Shown: positions 1 through 11,699 of the stretch, piece by piece
How the letters are laid out: each line of letters starts with the position of its first letter
How positions within the stretch are numbered: the stretch's first letter is position 1
Source: Mactra quadrangularis
Taxonomy: Eukaryota; Mollusca; Bivalvia; Venerida; Mactridae
Direction of reading: 5' to 3'
DNA length: 64,000 nucleotides
NCBI GenBank assembly: GCA_025267735.1
Contig: CM046301.1
Location: 15,780,690 to 15,844,689, forward strand
Notes under the pieces: generated by a model
Databases searched by the model: none
Told to the model about the DNA's origin: nothing
The model's input: only the letters and a program-made list of their open reading frames with translations
Program-made: the position numbers and the translations under genes

Positions 1-2473
1 ATTCTGTCGTTTTTATGATTACAAAAAACCCGAGGTGGTTATAACTAAGAGCCTAACATTTCGATGAAATGAAAGTGCTCCCAAATCTAGATGAACTTGG
101 CATTGAACAATGAAAGTGTTTACAAAAAATATAATATACAATATATGCATGATTTGTCCCACATTAAAAGCGATTTACAATATTTGCTGCTTTGACATTT
201 ACATGGTATAAAAGATAGGCTCCGTATGCTGACAATAATGACTCAACCAACAAGTTGGTCATTTCGTTTTGATAATTTTGTAAGCCTTGATGTTCGCAGA
301 CATCCCACGTATATATGCACAGGCTCGGATGAAAAACATTTGCACACAATATAAAGCCTAGGGTGAAAGTTAATAGTACTTAACGAACAGTAAATGATGA
401 ACATTTTTTCCACTTATGCAGTACTTGACTTAAATAACATTCTTTAACAACAAATAGGAAGTAAAATTCATAATGCAATAATGTTATATGAAAAACAATA
501 CAATACAACAAAGAAACTGTATCAAGTATGTTACTAGTGTTGACATAAGTGTCTTATATACAATAAATGAATTCACAAACAAAGGATCTAGTTAACACTT
601 AAATGAATTTCTAGGAAGGCCCGTACCTGATAATGACGGAATGTCGATTGGATGGCAGTTATCATATTCATTTCCGACCACACGATGTTGACAGAGGGTA
701 TCCCGAATGGCGCGTTCAAACTTATAATCACAATAAAATCCGATGTCACAAGTGTATGAAGTATTCGGAAACGACTAAGTGTCAGTGAACAATATTCAAG
801 TAAGTGATATACGCAATGTGTTTCCGTCCAAACACTTCTTGTTTAAAGTTCTTATCTGAAACACACTCCAAAAATCCTTGAGGCAATTTCAATCACTGAA
901 ATACAAAGCAGAAACTGTTGATATGTTTTGCTTGATGTAAACACAGCCGAAATATCTCAGGATGAAATAATAAAATACAGGGTATGCTCTAAAGTTATTC
1001 CACTAGTTAAGAAGATTCGTATATTGATAAAAATGCATGTAGTCCTTACTGTATGAGAATTGTAGTAAAATCAATGCTGTTCTCCACTGAAACAGGGATA
1101 GTTTTACATTAGAGCAGCAGACAAACTCTAGCTCTTGTTATCATTTTTTCTGATGTTCTTTTACATTTTTGTGAGCAACATGTGATATGATAAATTTCTG
1201 CGTGTTTTCAGATAATTGGATAGGCGGCTAGCTTTATTCAGAAGCACGTAAGAGTCTGTCGTACAGTAGCGCCTATAGATGCAGGATTAAAGGAATTCTT
1301 GGGAGAATTTTGATGAAATTGCTTGAATTGTGGTGCCGGTTCTCGATTGGAGCCCTGAACTTGCTGTAAAAGACATATTATGTCATAAAGCCGAAACAAA
1401 CTTGAAGGAATTGTGATACAATCCATTAAAATGTGTTATCCTAGATAGTCTGTTGTGATATAACTATTTAACTCTGTAACCAAATATCATTACCTTGGAT
1501 GAACTTAGTAGACCTCTACATGTACTTGTGAACATGCAGACCGAATATCGATACCAAAAATATGCTGGTCTGTATTGGGGTTCCATAAACTCTGATCGCA
1601 TGAAAATGCTGACAAATAAATGGGTCAGCATTGCAACAAATTAGTCATATAACCAGGGTATACTATCACGGTAGTGATTGAAATCAACTTGCTGCTTAGT
1701 TTCCTTGAGTTAGTGTTTTGTGCCCTATGGTCTGTTAATTTGATTTGGTCCAACGTGGGTGTCTATATGCAGGAAGGGACTCGTTTGTTTTGTAATTCTG
1801 ACTGTTTGGCGCCTACATGCAACCGAATGCTTCTAATACACCGGGACACGCTACAGCTATACTAAAACAATAAAAATTGCTTGTTAAAGACAGAATGAGT
1901 GTTGTACCTTCTTCTTGCTAAAAGGCGTTGTTGTCAGAACTTATAGCCATACCCTGTACATACTCTAGCATATACAAATTAAGTTATGGATCACTGGTGC
2001 TAAATTCACCCGTTCTCAATCTAAAATAAATTACCAGTAATTTTATAGTTGAAAATGAAAGATTTAGGGATCTGATAGAAAGTGAAAACTTTTAGATTTG
2101 GAAAATTTTCTCATGTCTGTTTTCTTTAGTTTGTGAAGTGGATGTTGAGTGGATGAGTATAGAATACCATCATTAAAGCCATGATGTTTTCACTGCCTTC
2201 AAATTAAACACAGAGCGTCTGTTTCATATAAACATCCTGGAAATGTAAAGCAGTTGCAATCTGACGATCTACTCTTGATATTTGGAAAATAAACGTTTTT
2301 TTAATGATTCAAAGTAAAATGTAATTTAAATTAGAAAATTCAAAGATGTTTATTCTGTAATGATAGATTGGAATCAATTTATCTAGAATTATTAGACATT
2401 ATCGTACATCGATGTGAATTATGTTAAAATGATATAAGCATACATGCATATAAACAGTAGCAGTGTTATTTAT

Positions 2474-2621
2474 GGCCAGTTTCCTAAGCAAATCGCTAGC
2501 TAGCGCTTCGTTCCTTGATACCCTCGATTTGATATCACATACTCATGTACTCAGAAATTTTGGCGTAAAAAGGATACCAGAGGAAAAAGCGCTAGCTAGC
2601 GATATGCTTAAGAAACTGGCC
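2474..2621. mobile_element. MITE with about 36-bp inverted ends (GGCCAGTTTC family)
   Basis: GGCCAGTTTCCTAAGCAAAT and AGCGCTAGCTAGCG at the left are mirrored by the right end with few mismatches. A related element is at 62630; fragments occur at 53120-53195 and 63025-63070, all sharing the CGCTAGCTAGCG-like core. Confidence 0.82.
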
Positions 2622-2645
2622 TTTAGTTTATAATTATTTTATTTT

Positions 2646-2722
2646 AGCTCAGTTGTATCGACGTTGGATAGGTAATCATTGCATACCCAGTCCATCGTTG
2701 GTTCGAATTCCATCCAAAAACC
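2646..2722 (+). mobile_element. tRNA-like SINE head
   Basis: TAGCTCAGTTG (A box) and GGTTCGAATTCC (B box) are spaced as in a tRNA gene, but the arms do not pair into a proper cloverleaf and no discriminator region is visible. Best read as the head of an old SINE. Confidence 0.45.
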
Positions 2723-4579
2723 CATTCCGTTATTTCTTGAGCACGAGACTTTATCCTAGAAGTTCAGAACTGGGAAACAAGGAATCAGACTCGAAAGTGA
2801 TAAATCTAAGCTGTTAGAGCGGGTTTTACAATCGAGTTAAAATAAATAAACTTTATATACGAAACTAAAATATTTTTGTCACAAATATTTTGACACCGAA
2901 GTCATATCCCAATCAGAACTCGATCAGGTTTACATGAACATTTTTGGAATACGTAAATTGCTGGACATTTAATGCTGTCTCATAACATGAAAATGAGAAT
3001 TCAAAACCGAATAAAACACTGCACGTAAGTAGACATTATTCCGCCGCCTATACCATATGAATCAAATGTCAAATGGTTTTATCACGCATAAAACATAATA
3101 TTAAATGTCTTAAAATGGTAAACTATCATTCTCTAGTCGTTCCAAACTTATTGCTATTTTTATTTTATTATTCATAAACCCGAACATGATCATCGATTTC
3201 CTATTTTAACTACATGTACAGTTTGAACATCAATTGTTGCTTTTAAATTTTATACAATAATCTGCCTCATGCGGTGCCACTTCATAAATAAAATGGTTTT
3301 AATGTTTTACTTAAAGCATGATTGATTTTCTTTTTATAATAATTGATATTGGGAGACGGTCTGTTTGTTTAAAACCCATGAAGTTTATTTATTCAAGAAA
3401 TTCGACACTTTGATAGGATAAACAATTGTTGGAAAAATGAAAAAATCGGTCAGACAAAACAGCGACAAACATGCAATGGAATATCCCAGCATGCAATGAA
3501 AACAATCGACCCTGTTCCTATTAACGTTTATTCCTATCCTACAGAATGCATGTCTGTAAGAGATTATGATCACGATGCTCATTGATGTCCAAAAGTAATC
3601 GATTGTAAAATATTATAGGCAACATTGCTGCATGTAACTCCTCAGCAATCACTTTAAATATAGATAGTTTGAGACAAACGCCTCGGAGAGGTTACTTCCC
3701 CTTATTGAAACGGCAAGGTAGTGCTGGCTCAACGCGTGACGCCATCGATATGTGGAGTTTGGATTTGAGTATTATAAATTCAGTACTTGCAAGTTAATCT
3801 AAGACGGATTAATACATTTAATGCTGGAGTAACAAACTAACAATGCTACTGATACCGTGTATGAAAATATACGTAGTATGTTTTTTGTTACAGTTCAATT
3901 AACATCCTGTACCCAGTATAAATAACTTTATGTTCCAATAGTTGCTTATTCACGCTTAAGAAGCTGCAAACGTTCTTTTATTGAAAGGTTAAACATAACT
4001 TTTAGAATCGAATCAGGATAGCAGGATTTGGGGCCCAGTGTTGTGATCATTGGTCCACTAGTATGATTGTATGGTAAGGAGAAATTTAGATACATGTAGT
4101 TCAAATTGACATGGAACAGATTGACACATTACACACTTTAGTAATTATACTACATTTAACTTATATTCTTAAAGTGACATGTAAATTGTATTTTACTCAG
4201 GTCAATTTTAATAAGCTATGCAAGGAGAAAACTGAATATCAATTATGAATGAGTCACAAAACAAATAAAAAGCTTGTTATAATCGTTGTAAAGAACGAAC
4301 ACAATTTGGGCGGAGAATAATCTGAAAGCACGAAGATTTCCATTTATCCTGATAACATCTTCATGCCCCCAAATTTAATGACTTAATTCATTCTTAGAAC
4401 ATCTCATTAGTAGATTATTTTTAACTACATTGATATTTACGAGAGAAAGCATGCTTTAGTTTTTTGGAAGTAAAATTAATTGATTGAGTGAGTTTGTGTC
4501 TGACATCTTTTTAATTTTAAATTAAGGCCGTTTACTTATACCTTTTATTCGGGTTGTGCACGGTGGTCGACTAATGCTA

Positions 4580-4920
4580 CAGTCCCATAAACATGAAAAT
4601 TGCCGTAAGGGCGCCGTACGGGCGCCGTGCGATCAAGCTCCGCAAGGACTCGAACGAACTCTTGCGTACCCGTTTGGACTGTTACGTTTTTTCCAGGGTC
4701 CGTTTGATGAGCCGAGGATACACGTATTAGTTTCAAAGTCAAATCGTGAACAAAATCGTGGCCGAGAATGGATTAAACTTGCATATCTTCCAGCTACGGC
4801 TCCGTCCGGGTGTGTTGTTTTGTGCCATGTTCGTACCGTCACCTTAATACGCAAGGCTTCCCACGGCCCACGGCTGTTTGCACGTACGGTTCCGCAACAA
4901 GCCACGATTTTATGGGACTG
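4580..4920. mobile_element. GC-rich 341-bp MITE with CAGTCCCATAAA ends
   Basis: CAGTCCCATAAA (4580-4591) and its exact inverse (4909-4920) bound an element far richer in G+C than its surroundings, with GGGCGCCGTACGGGCGCCGT near the left end. Overlapping ORFs on both strands (up to 121 codons) start inside or outside the ends and resemble no protein. Confidence 0.72.
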
Positions 4921-6567
4921 AGGCATTACCTGCTTTCTGTGGTATAGTAGGTATATTGTTCGATAACTGTCATGGTCTCAGTTGTTCATTAGCTTTCATT
5001 ATACAAACCGAACTGTTCGTACCAAACTATAAACTGGCCGAACCATGGAAGCTCTTCATTGTTAAAACACATGCTTACTTAGATGAAAGTGATGTCTTTT
5101 TGTTCACTTTCAAATTCTAATTATGAAACTTTACACAAGTGACATTTTACTGTGAATAAACAGATTTTTACTTTCACTTGTTCTTAGACAGTTATTGTTG
5201 AAATTTCTTCACCCCGTGCGGGCTCCTTAGGTGGTTCGAACAACGCCTTCTTGCGGGTGCTTGTTCCCAAAGTTCTGGGGTAAAAATTTGCGGAGGGACG
5301 TCCCGGGAATTAGGATCCTAAGGGTAAAGTTCTCCGGGATCCGGGGGAGGGGCAATGATCTTCGGACAAGGATCTACCATACGTAGGTGGATCTGGAATC
5401 GCATATATATAAAACTGTTTAAACCTTTTTATTTAAACTTTTATCAACATTCCAAGTCTCAGGTAATGAAAGCTTCACTATATACTCTTATGTTTAATTC
5501 ATTTATTCATCTTTTTCAAAAAGATCAATAAAAAGAAAAATCAATTAACTTCCATATTTTAAACATTTTTTTCGAGATATTTTTCGCACATCCTGTATAC
5601 CTTGTAAAGAGGTTGGAGGTGAAGATCACTTTATCTCAACTGACATGCGGAACATCTCGTTCATGATCGTAGAGATCAACTGATAGCGCCATCTACCTTT
5701 CATAAAGATCATTGTCTCTTTGAATTTAGTTCACTTTCTTTTTTCTCCCCTGATTTTCTCGGAAGTTCCACAGACGCTTGCATGATTTCACCATATGTTG
5801 TCGAAGATTATAGGGATAAAACTCAAATCAGTCTCAATTATTACGATGTTTGAATTCAGAGCATGTTGGTCGATGAATCAATGCAGGTTTTCTTTTAATG
5901 TTATGAAAATCGTGGATTCAAAACAGTGAGCTCATTTATTCATAAAATTGAATGACTCACTGAAAGCAAACTTCAAGAGCAGGGTCCTTCATATATCACG
6001 CTGGTTCAATTATGTTTTGGAGATATTAAACATTGTGGTATAATGATCTTTACAAACGACATGTTGTTTTCAATCCAGTTTGAATAATCTGACTGAATTA
6101 TTAGGCTTGGATCACACTTTCATCTTACCTTTAGGTTGAGGCTGAATATTACCTCATGGTAACTCATCTACAACATGTTCTATGTTTTTCTTTGTTATTA
6201 ATTTCGCTACAATGTGGTGTCAGAGATTGACTCTATCATCGTGCGTAGTCCATAAAATTATTATGTTAATTATCAAGTTATAGTTCTTACCGAACATTTT
6301 TCATGAACTAGTATAGCCCGGATGGACAGGCGCGTGTTCTTAAATTTCATTCAAACCTGACTGAGTGATCGCCTGTGAAAAGCAATTGATTCTCTTAAAC
6401 AGCCAAAAAAAATTGTCTTAATTGAATTTTGTTCAGTTCTACATCTGTAAGAATTAGCCAGGTGTTATTAGCTTTAATGACAATGGCAAAATTATCAGCT
6501 AGCCTGTCTATGTGTAATAGATAATTTTACAAGCGCGAATCAATTTTCACTTGCTTCAAGGCTAGTC

Positions 6568-6629
6568 ATTCTCGTACCCAGGGGATATCAAGATTCTCGA
6601 GTATGTTATAACCTCTGGGTACGAGATTG
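6568..6629. mobile_element. Small MITE of the CATTCTCGTACCCAG family
   Basis: CATTCTCGTACCCAGGGG at the left and CCTCTGGGTACGAGATTG at the right are inverse copies around a 26-bp AT-rich centre. Confidence 0.7.
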
Positions 6630-7308
6630 TGGACTTGTGGGTTAAGGCAAAATGTTGATCATATCATGTTTTACTTACAGTTGATGTAATGTAACTGATG
6701 AAATCATTGAAAGGATATTGATTGCATGACTCATCTTAAATTACAATTATCTATTGAATAAATCTGCTTATATATGCATTATTTTTAAAGACCAACGATT
6801 TATATTACCCATTTAGAGCCTGTAGCGCTTGATAAATTAACTTTCTATCCGTCGAACTAGATAGACACCACATTAAAATGTACTTTTGTACTATGTTTAT
6901 TGGTATCAGGCTATCTAACACCATAACTCGGATTAAAACCAAAGTGATTTACATATATAAATAAGCTTACTTCATCTATTTCCCCATCCTTAGTCACTTG
7001 AACATAAATTATTGAAACTTTAAAACTATTAATTTTGTCTACGCTTTTAAACAGTCTGACAATGGCCATGAATAATTAATGATTTTGTTACAAAATGTAT
7101 ATTTTAAATGAATTTATGTATTTTCTTGACATATTCCGTTATATATTGGAAACGACCGTACCAACCCATAGCCTTAACTCTTGATAACGAAGAGCAATCG
7201 TAACCACTCGGCAATTTCCGTACCCTAACAATCATTGGACAAACTCTATCGAGTTCAGAGAGGATATAGAGAACCGGAGATCATCCACGTTATCAGAAAT
7301 TACTGAAT

Positions 7309-7380
7309 CATATTACAGGCAATCACCGAGGCAATCACCTCGGTTGCCCCGGAGTGTGGCGATGTGCAACCTGTAATATG
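7309..7380. mobile_element. Short inverted-repeat element
   Basis: CATATTACAGG and CCTGTAATATG form exact 11-bp ends around a GC-richer middle with an internal CCGAGG/CCTCGG hairpin. It could be a small MITE or a chance hairpin. Confidence 0.5.
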
Positions 7381-7419
7381 ATGACCTCGATCCGCTTATT
7401 AACCATATTTATTTTATTT

Positions 7420-7672
7420 TCATGGTAGCGCACTAAGAATTCGAATATGGTTCCCGAATGGGGTACAAGTTCAAATCCCATCCGGGTCGGTTATACCATT
7501 TTCATGAAAACTTCGCAATACTGCCAAGCTTTCTTTATTAATAAGGTATATTATATAAAGCTGCCGGCCATGTGAAATGTTTGGTGCGTACTGTTATAGA
7601 CGAGGGTCCGGGAAAGCTAGGTTTGGTGCGCTATCCATGTACGTGTTGACGCAGTGTAAATCTCAATAAAAT
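7420..7672 (+). mobile_element. tRNA-derived SINE, same family, diverged
   Basis: The partial tRNA head TGGTAGCGCACTAAGAATTC with a B box near 7471 is followed by CCGGTCGG-type and TTTTCATGAAAA motifs. A body follows with CCGGCCATGTGAAATG and GTCCGGGAAAGCTAGG, ending near CTCAATAAAATG. It is older than the copy at 34405. Confidence 0.65.
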
Positions 7673-8026
7673 GAATTTTATGAGGTGTTGGAATCGCTGG
7701 CTTGTATAAAAATTAGTTTAACCCGATTACCTCGAATGGTATACTAAATTAGTTCTTTATACGAAATTATACGGAAACAGACGATTAATTACGAAAGAAA
7801 AAAAGATTACATCTCTATCGTCTGAACGCTGTAACATAAATTAAGAAATTACGTATTCAGTATATTGACGCCGTTAGGGGAAAGGCGTATCAATACATAC
7901 GATGATTTGAATGGAGGCTGATGAATAATTCATTGATAATTTTGTTGCTATATATATTTAGTTGTCTGATAATTATGTATAATGTCTGTTATGCATATAC
8001 ATCATTATCAATCAACGTCTACGCGT

Positions 8027-8040
8027 GTTACCATGGTAAC
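8027..8040. promoter_or_regulatory. Perfect palindromic X-box-like motif
   Basis: GTTACCATGGTAAC fits the RFX-type X-box consensus and is fully palindromic. No gene was recognised within 5 kb on either side, so a regulatory role is speculative. Confidence 0.3.
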
Positions 8041-9133
8041 ATACATGAAATATTTATAGTTCACCAAGTTCACTTCATCAACGTCTCGGATCTTTGACAT
8101 TTTTTTTCAGGCACTGTCTCTGAGACCCCATCTTACACGCACGCACGCATCCACGGGTGACGCGCGATGCTCCAATTGTAAACATAAACACACTTTATCT
8201 GGAATCCAACTGATTGGACTTAGTAGATATTTAACTTTGTTTTGATGAAATACTTCAAGGTTATATACTTCACTTAATTAAGTGTAATTGAAGTCTGTAA
8301 ACATTAATTTGTTTATCTTTTACGTAGCGCATGTATTTAATCTGCAGTTGGACTTTTTACAACAAATCGTCGTAAGTAAAATCAGGAAACATTCAAAATA
8401 CATCTGCTATTTTGTTCTATTAATTCCAATAGTCTTATTTTATGCAATATAGTGTTTGTTTCTTTATATCACGTTTGGTCATGATGAAATTCTAGCGATT
8501 TAATATAAACCTTTTTCATGACAAAGAAACAACTATTCCAGATGCAAAAAATTTCATTTAAAGAGTCAAATTAAATACAATGTAGTGCGTGTATATAAAA
8601 GTTGAAGTGCGGTTTAAAGTCTGCTTCCATGTACATCTTCAGCCGACTTTACAATGTTGTACGATAACTCCTGATCATTGAAATCACCCTCAGACAGATG
8701 ATCCCTCACTGTACACATTTACAACTGGGTGAAGTGGAGCAAATATATGTAAATTTCTTGTTAAGGATTAGTAATGTCCCTATTGGAAATCGAGCCTTGT
8801 ACCTCTTGATCCCTAAACGCGCGTCCTACCGCTGGACAAGTGCTACTACATCGAAAGTGTAGATTTGAAAAACACCATCGGACAACATTTTTTCGTGTAA
8901 CTTCGGTTATGTTGGGCGGGTGTTATTACATGCATTTCAGAATCCATAAAACAAAGCGTTTCTTATCACTAGAATATCTAGATAACACGATGACGTATCA
9001 TAGGTAATAGTTTCTTTCTCAGCATAACAGCTGTGATAGCAGTGTACATTCTTGTATTATTGCTCTCCCTTTGTCTACGAGAAAAATTGTAGATGAACTG
9101 AATGTAGATAGTCTGGCTAATATTGGTAAATTT

Positions 9134-9306
9134 AATTCATCTGTCAATGGCGCATACAATAGCCCCGCTGATTCAAGTACTCGATATGTGTTCGATGATC
9201 CCTGGACATATATGTGGGTATCTATTTATATCGATAGTGAGTGCAGACGTAGAGTGGTTAGTATTTAAATCAGCGGGGTTAATGTATGTGCCACCGACAG
9301 TTGAAT
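9134..9306. mobile_element. MITE, about 40-bp inverted ends, multi-copy family
   Basis: The left arm has CTGTCAATGGCGCATACAAT and AGCCCCGCTGATT, mirrored at 9265-9306 (AATCAGCGGGGTTAATGTAT). Further members: 55450-55621 and partial copies at 39438 and 33820. Confidence 0.82.
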
Positions 9307-10992
9307 AATGTTTACTAAAACAATACACGAATACTCGTAAAATCATTCAACAAAGTGCCGCATTTGCGGATTTTTTCTTTGTGTGTTTAAGGACAAGCAA
9401 AGGGCATACACTAATTATATTTCTCAAATTACAACCTTGTTGATTTATTTCTTTGAAAGTATAATATCATGCGTATAAAACTAATATGTCCAGTAACAAG
9501 TAAAGGGTATAAAATAATAATGATTTTTAAGGTGAGCAATTCATGTATATTTATTAACTGATTATTCAACAAAGCGATGCATCCCTGTGGATTTCTTTCA
9601 TTATACAAAAGTCGTATAACATGAGTATAAAATTACAAAATGTAGTATGGTTTTCACGATGGAAAATGCATGTATAGTTATAATCTGATTAACTAACAAA
9701 GCGCCGCCTCTCTTGAGATATTTTTCTTCGTATGCCTATTGTCTAATACCAAGAAGTCAAGTAGTTCAATACATTGTATATTACATTAGTATGACGATCA
9801 AATATCATTTGTAGTTGTATCTTCCTGTTATTTATCATTCACTCCATCAGTGAGGCCAATTTACTAGAATCATTTTTATCTTCCTGATAAATCAGCGATT
9901 CAATCAATTCTGGGAATAACTATAACTAACAGCATTGGCGGTTAATGCCAGGAGAGAGGCGTTAGTGCACTGGCCTTTATGTTATAATTTTCAAATGGAT
10001 TTTCCAAAGTAATAAAAATTGTTGTACATTAACCTTCAAGCCGGTGATCCCTCAAAGTTGCCATTTACATCTGGTGGAGTTGGACAACCGAATGTAAATT
10101 TCTGCCTAATGGAAATTAGCAGCGTCCATAGTGGGGTTTTAACCATTGGACCTTTCGATCTTTCGATTCCTTAGCGTGTCATACCACTTGACTACTGCTC
10201 CTGCAAGCAAATTGGTAAAAAATGACATATCTACGAGTCTTGACATTCAAATAGACACCATTTTAGTAAAATTCTGAACTCCTCAAAAATAAAATATAAC
10301 CCGCCCCTCAGTATCTTAGTTTCATAGTATTTTTCTTTGAATAATGATTCCTGTTTTTTTATAATGAGGTATACTGTTTTAAATGTTAAGTACATGTACA
10401 ATATATATTTTCCCACCGTTCTGTCTACCACAAACCATCTGTTTTACACATATACATAAGTATTGTACTCTTAATGATCTAAGGGTATAAATTGGAAATT
10501 AGTCATCATGAGATATGAGTAAACTTTACTCTCAAACACTTTGCTATCGTGTACATGGCTGTACCAATACATCCTTTGAGAGATGAGAAGGGGTGAGAGC
10601 TCGATGGGGTTTAGTCCAAGAATGCTTCCACCGGTGGGGGTTGAGTTCCGATCACCGAAAAAGTATTATCTTAAATTCTAATTCTCAATTTTAAGGCTAG
10701 TTATTTAAATTTATATGTATTTTTAAAATCCAAAGGTCCTGACTTCCAGACACCCTCTTCGCTGGACCCGCCCGTGTCGTTGTAAGTAGGATTACAATTG
10801 CGTATTATGATAAATGAATAGAAACAATCATTGATCGTCGTAGAGACGCTGTTAGGCCACCAGTCCGGTTACTGGGTATGAACAAGATGAATACTTCCAG
10901 CCATGAGCGAGATATGCAGTGTTTCATTTTATTTTAACACAATCAGCGCAAATAACCTAACTTTCCTTGACAAGGCAAATTTACTTTATTGT

Positions 10993-11105
10993 CAAATTTT
11001 CATGAAAGGGTATAACTCCCCCGGGATTCGAATCGTCCCCCCTTGGGTACACTGAATGCGAAATCTCCACGTGCTACCAACAGCGATACAGACTCGGGCT
11101 AATCT
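10993..11105 (-). mobile_element. SINE head, same tRNA-derived family
   Basis: On the minus strand TCGCTGTTGGTAGCACGTGG, then the B box GATTCGAATCCC, then GGGAGTTATACCCTTTCATG. This corresponds to the head and the start of the body of the 34405 element. Confidence 0.65.
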
Positions 11106-11619
11106 ATACTTAATATAATCAATATATTGGTCATAAACATTGAATGAAGGATATCTCGACAACTCACCAGGAATCTTGAATGGATGCCCAAACACTGTTG
11201 GTGTCTTGCATACAATCAATTTTCTCAACTTATTACACGAGACCAGACGTGAATTCTGTCTGCACTTGCTCCGTAACATTTATAACTATGTCTTAAGGTG
11301 TTCTGTCGATCATGTATTAGGGAATTTACGATCAATTAATTTTCACCTCTTTGTTAAATCTACTAGCTTTGTGTTGTCCTTGCATTCGGAACACTCGGAG
11401 TTGATCGTCAGTCTACAGAATCGCCCGAGCGTTTTTCCGAATGTCTAAAATGCGCTTAAATAAAAGCGCGATCGGTTTAGGGTCAGTGTATTAACTCCCC
11501 AAGGTCAGACGGACAGTGTCTGTAGCGTCGCTAAACGTCGCAATTGACTTTAAACGTCACAACAACTTAGGACCTAATGGACTTAAATATACATTAAAAC
11601 GGTTAATTAGCACATTAGA

Positions 11620-11699
11620 CATTCTCGTTCCCAGAGTCTAGTAGGATTCTCAATACTAACTAGTATTGAGAATCCTACTAGACTCTGGGAACGAGAATG
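11620..11699. mobile_element. Perfect 80-bp palindromic MITE with 9-bp target duplication
   Basis: Two 39-bp arms, starting CATTCTCGTTCCCAGAGTCT, pair without mismatch around a 2-bp centre. CACATTAGA is present directly on both sides (11611-11619 and 11700-11708). The 9-bp duplication suits Mutator-type transposition. Related diverged copies: 6568-6629, 30843-30901, 58581-58630. Confidence 0.9.

Larger units (their letters stand above)
1..4579. other. Intergenic, no gene recognised
   Basis: AT-rich. The only organised sequences are the MITE at 2474 and the tRNA-like head at 2646. Near 4195 a motif, CTCAGGTCAATTTTAATAAG, recurs at 61243, so it belongs to a dispersed repeat. All ORFs are 65 codons or fewer and unremarkable. 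Confidence 0.6.

Noticed and set aside
2646..2722. Functional tRNA gene
   Set aside because: A and B boxes are present, but the cloverleaf stems do not pair properly and there is no clear T-run terminator. A SINE head is more likely. The same applies to the tRNA-like heads at 7420, 10993, 14540, 34640-34700, 43273 and 43528.
4556..5120. Overlapping ORFs of 80-121 codons on both strands
   Set aside because: They lie in and around the GC-rich MITE with CAGTCCCATAAA ends. Open frames are expected in GC-rich DNA, and no protein family is recognisable.
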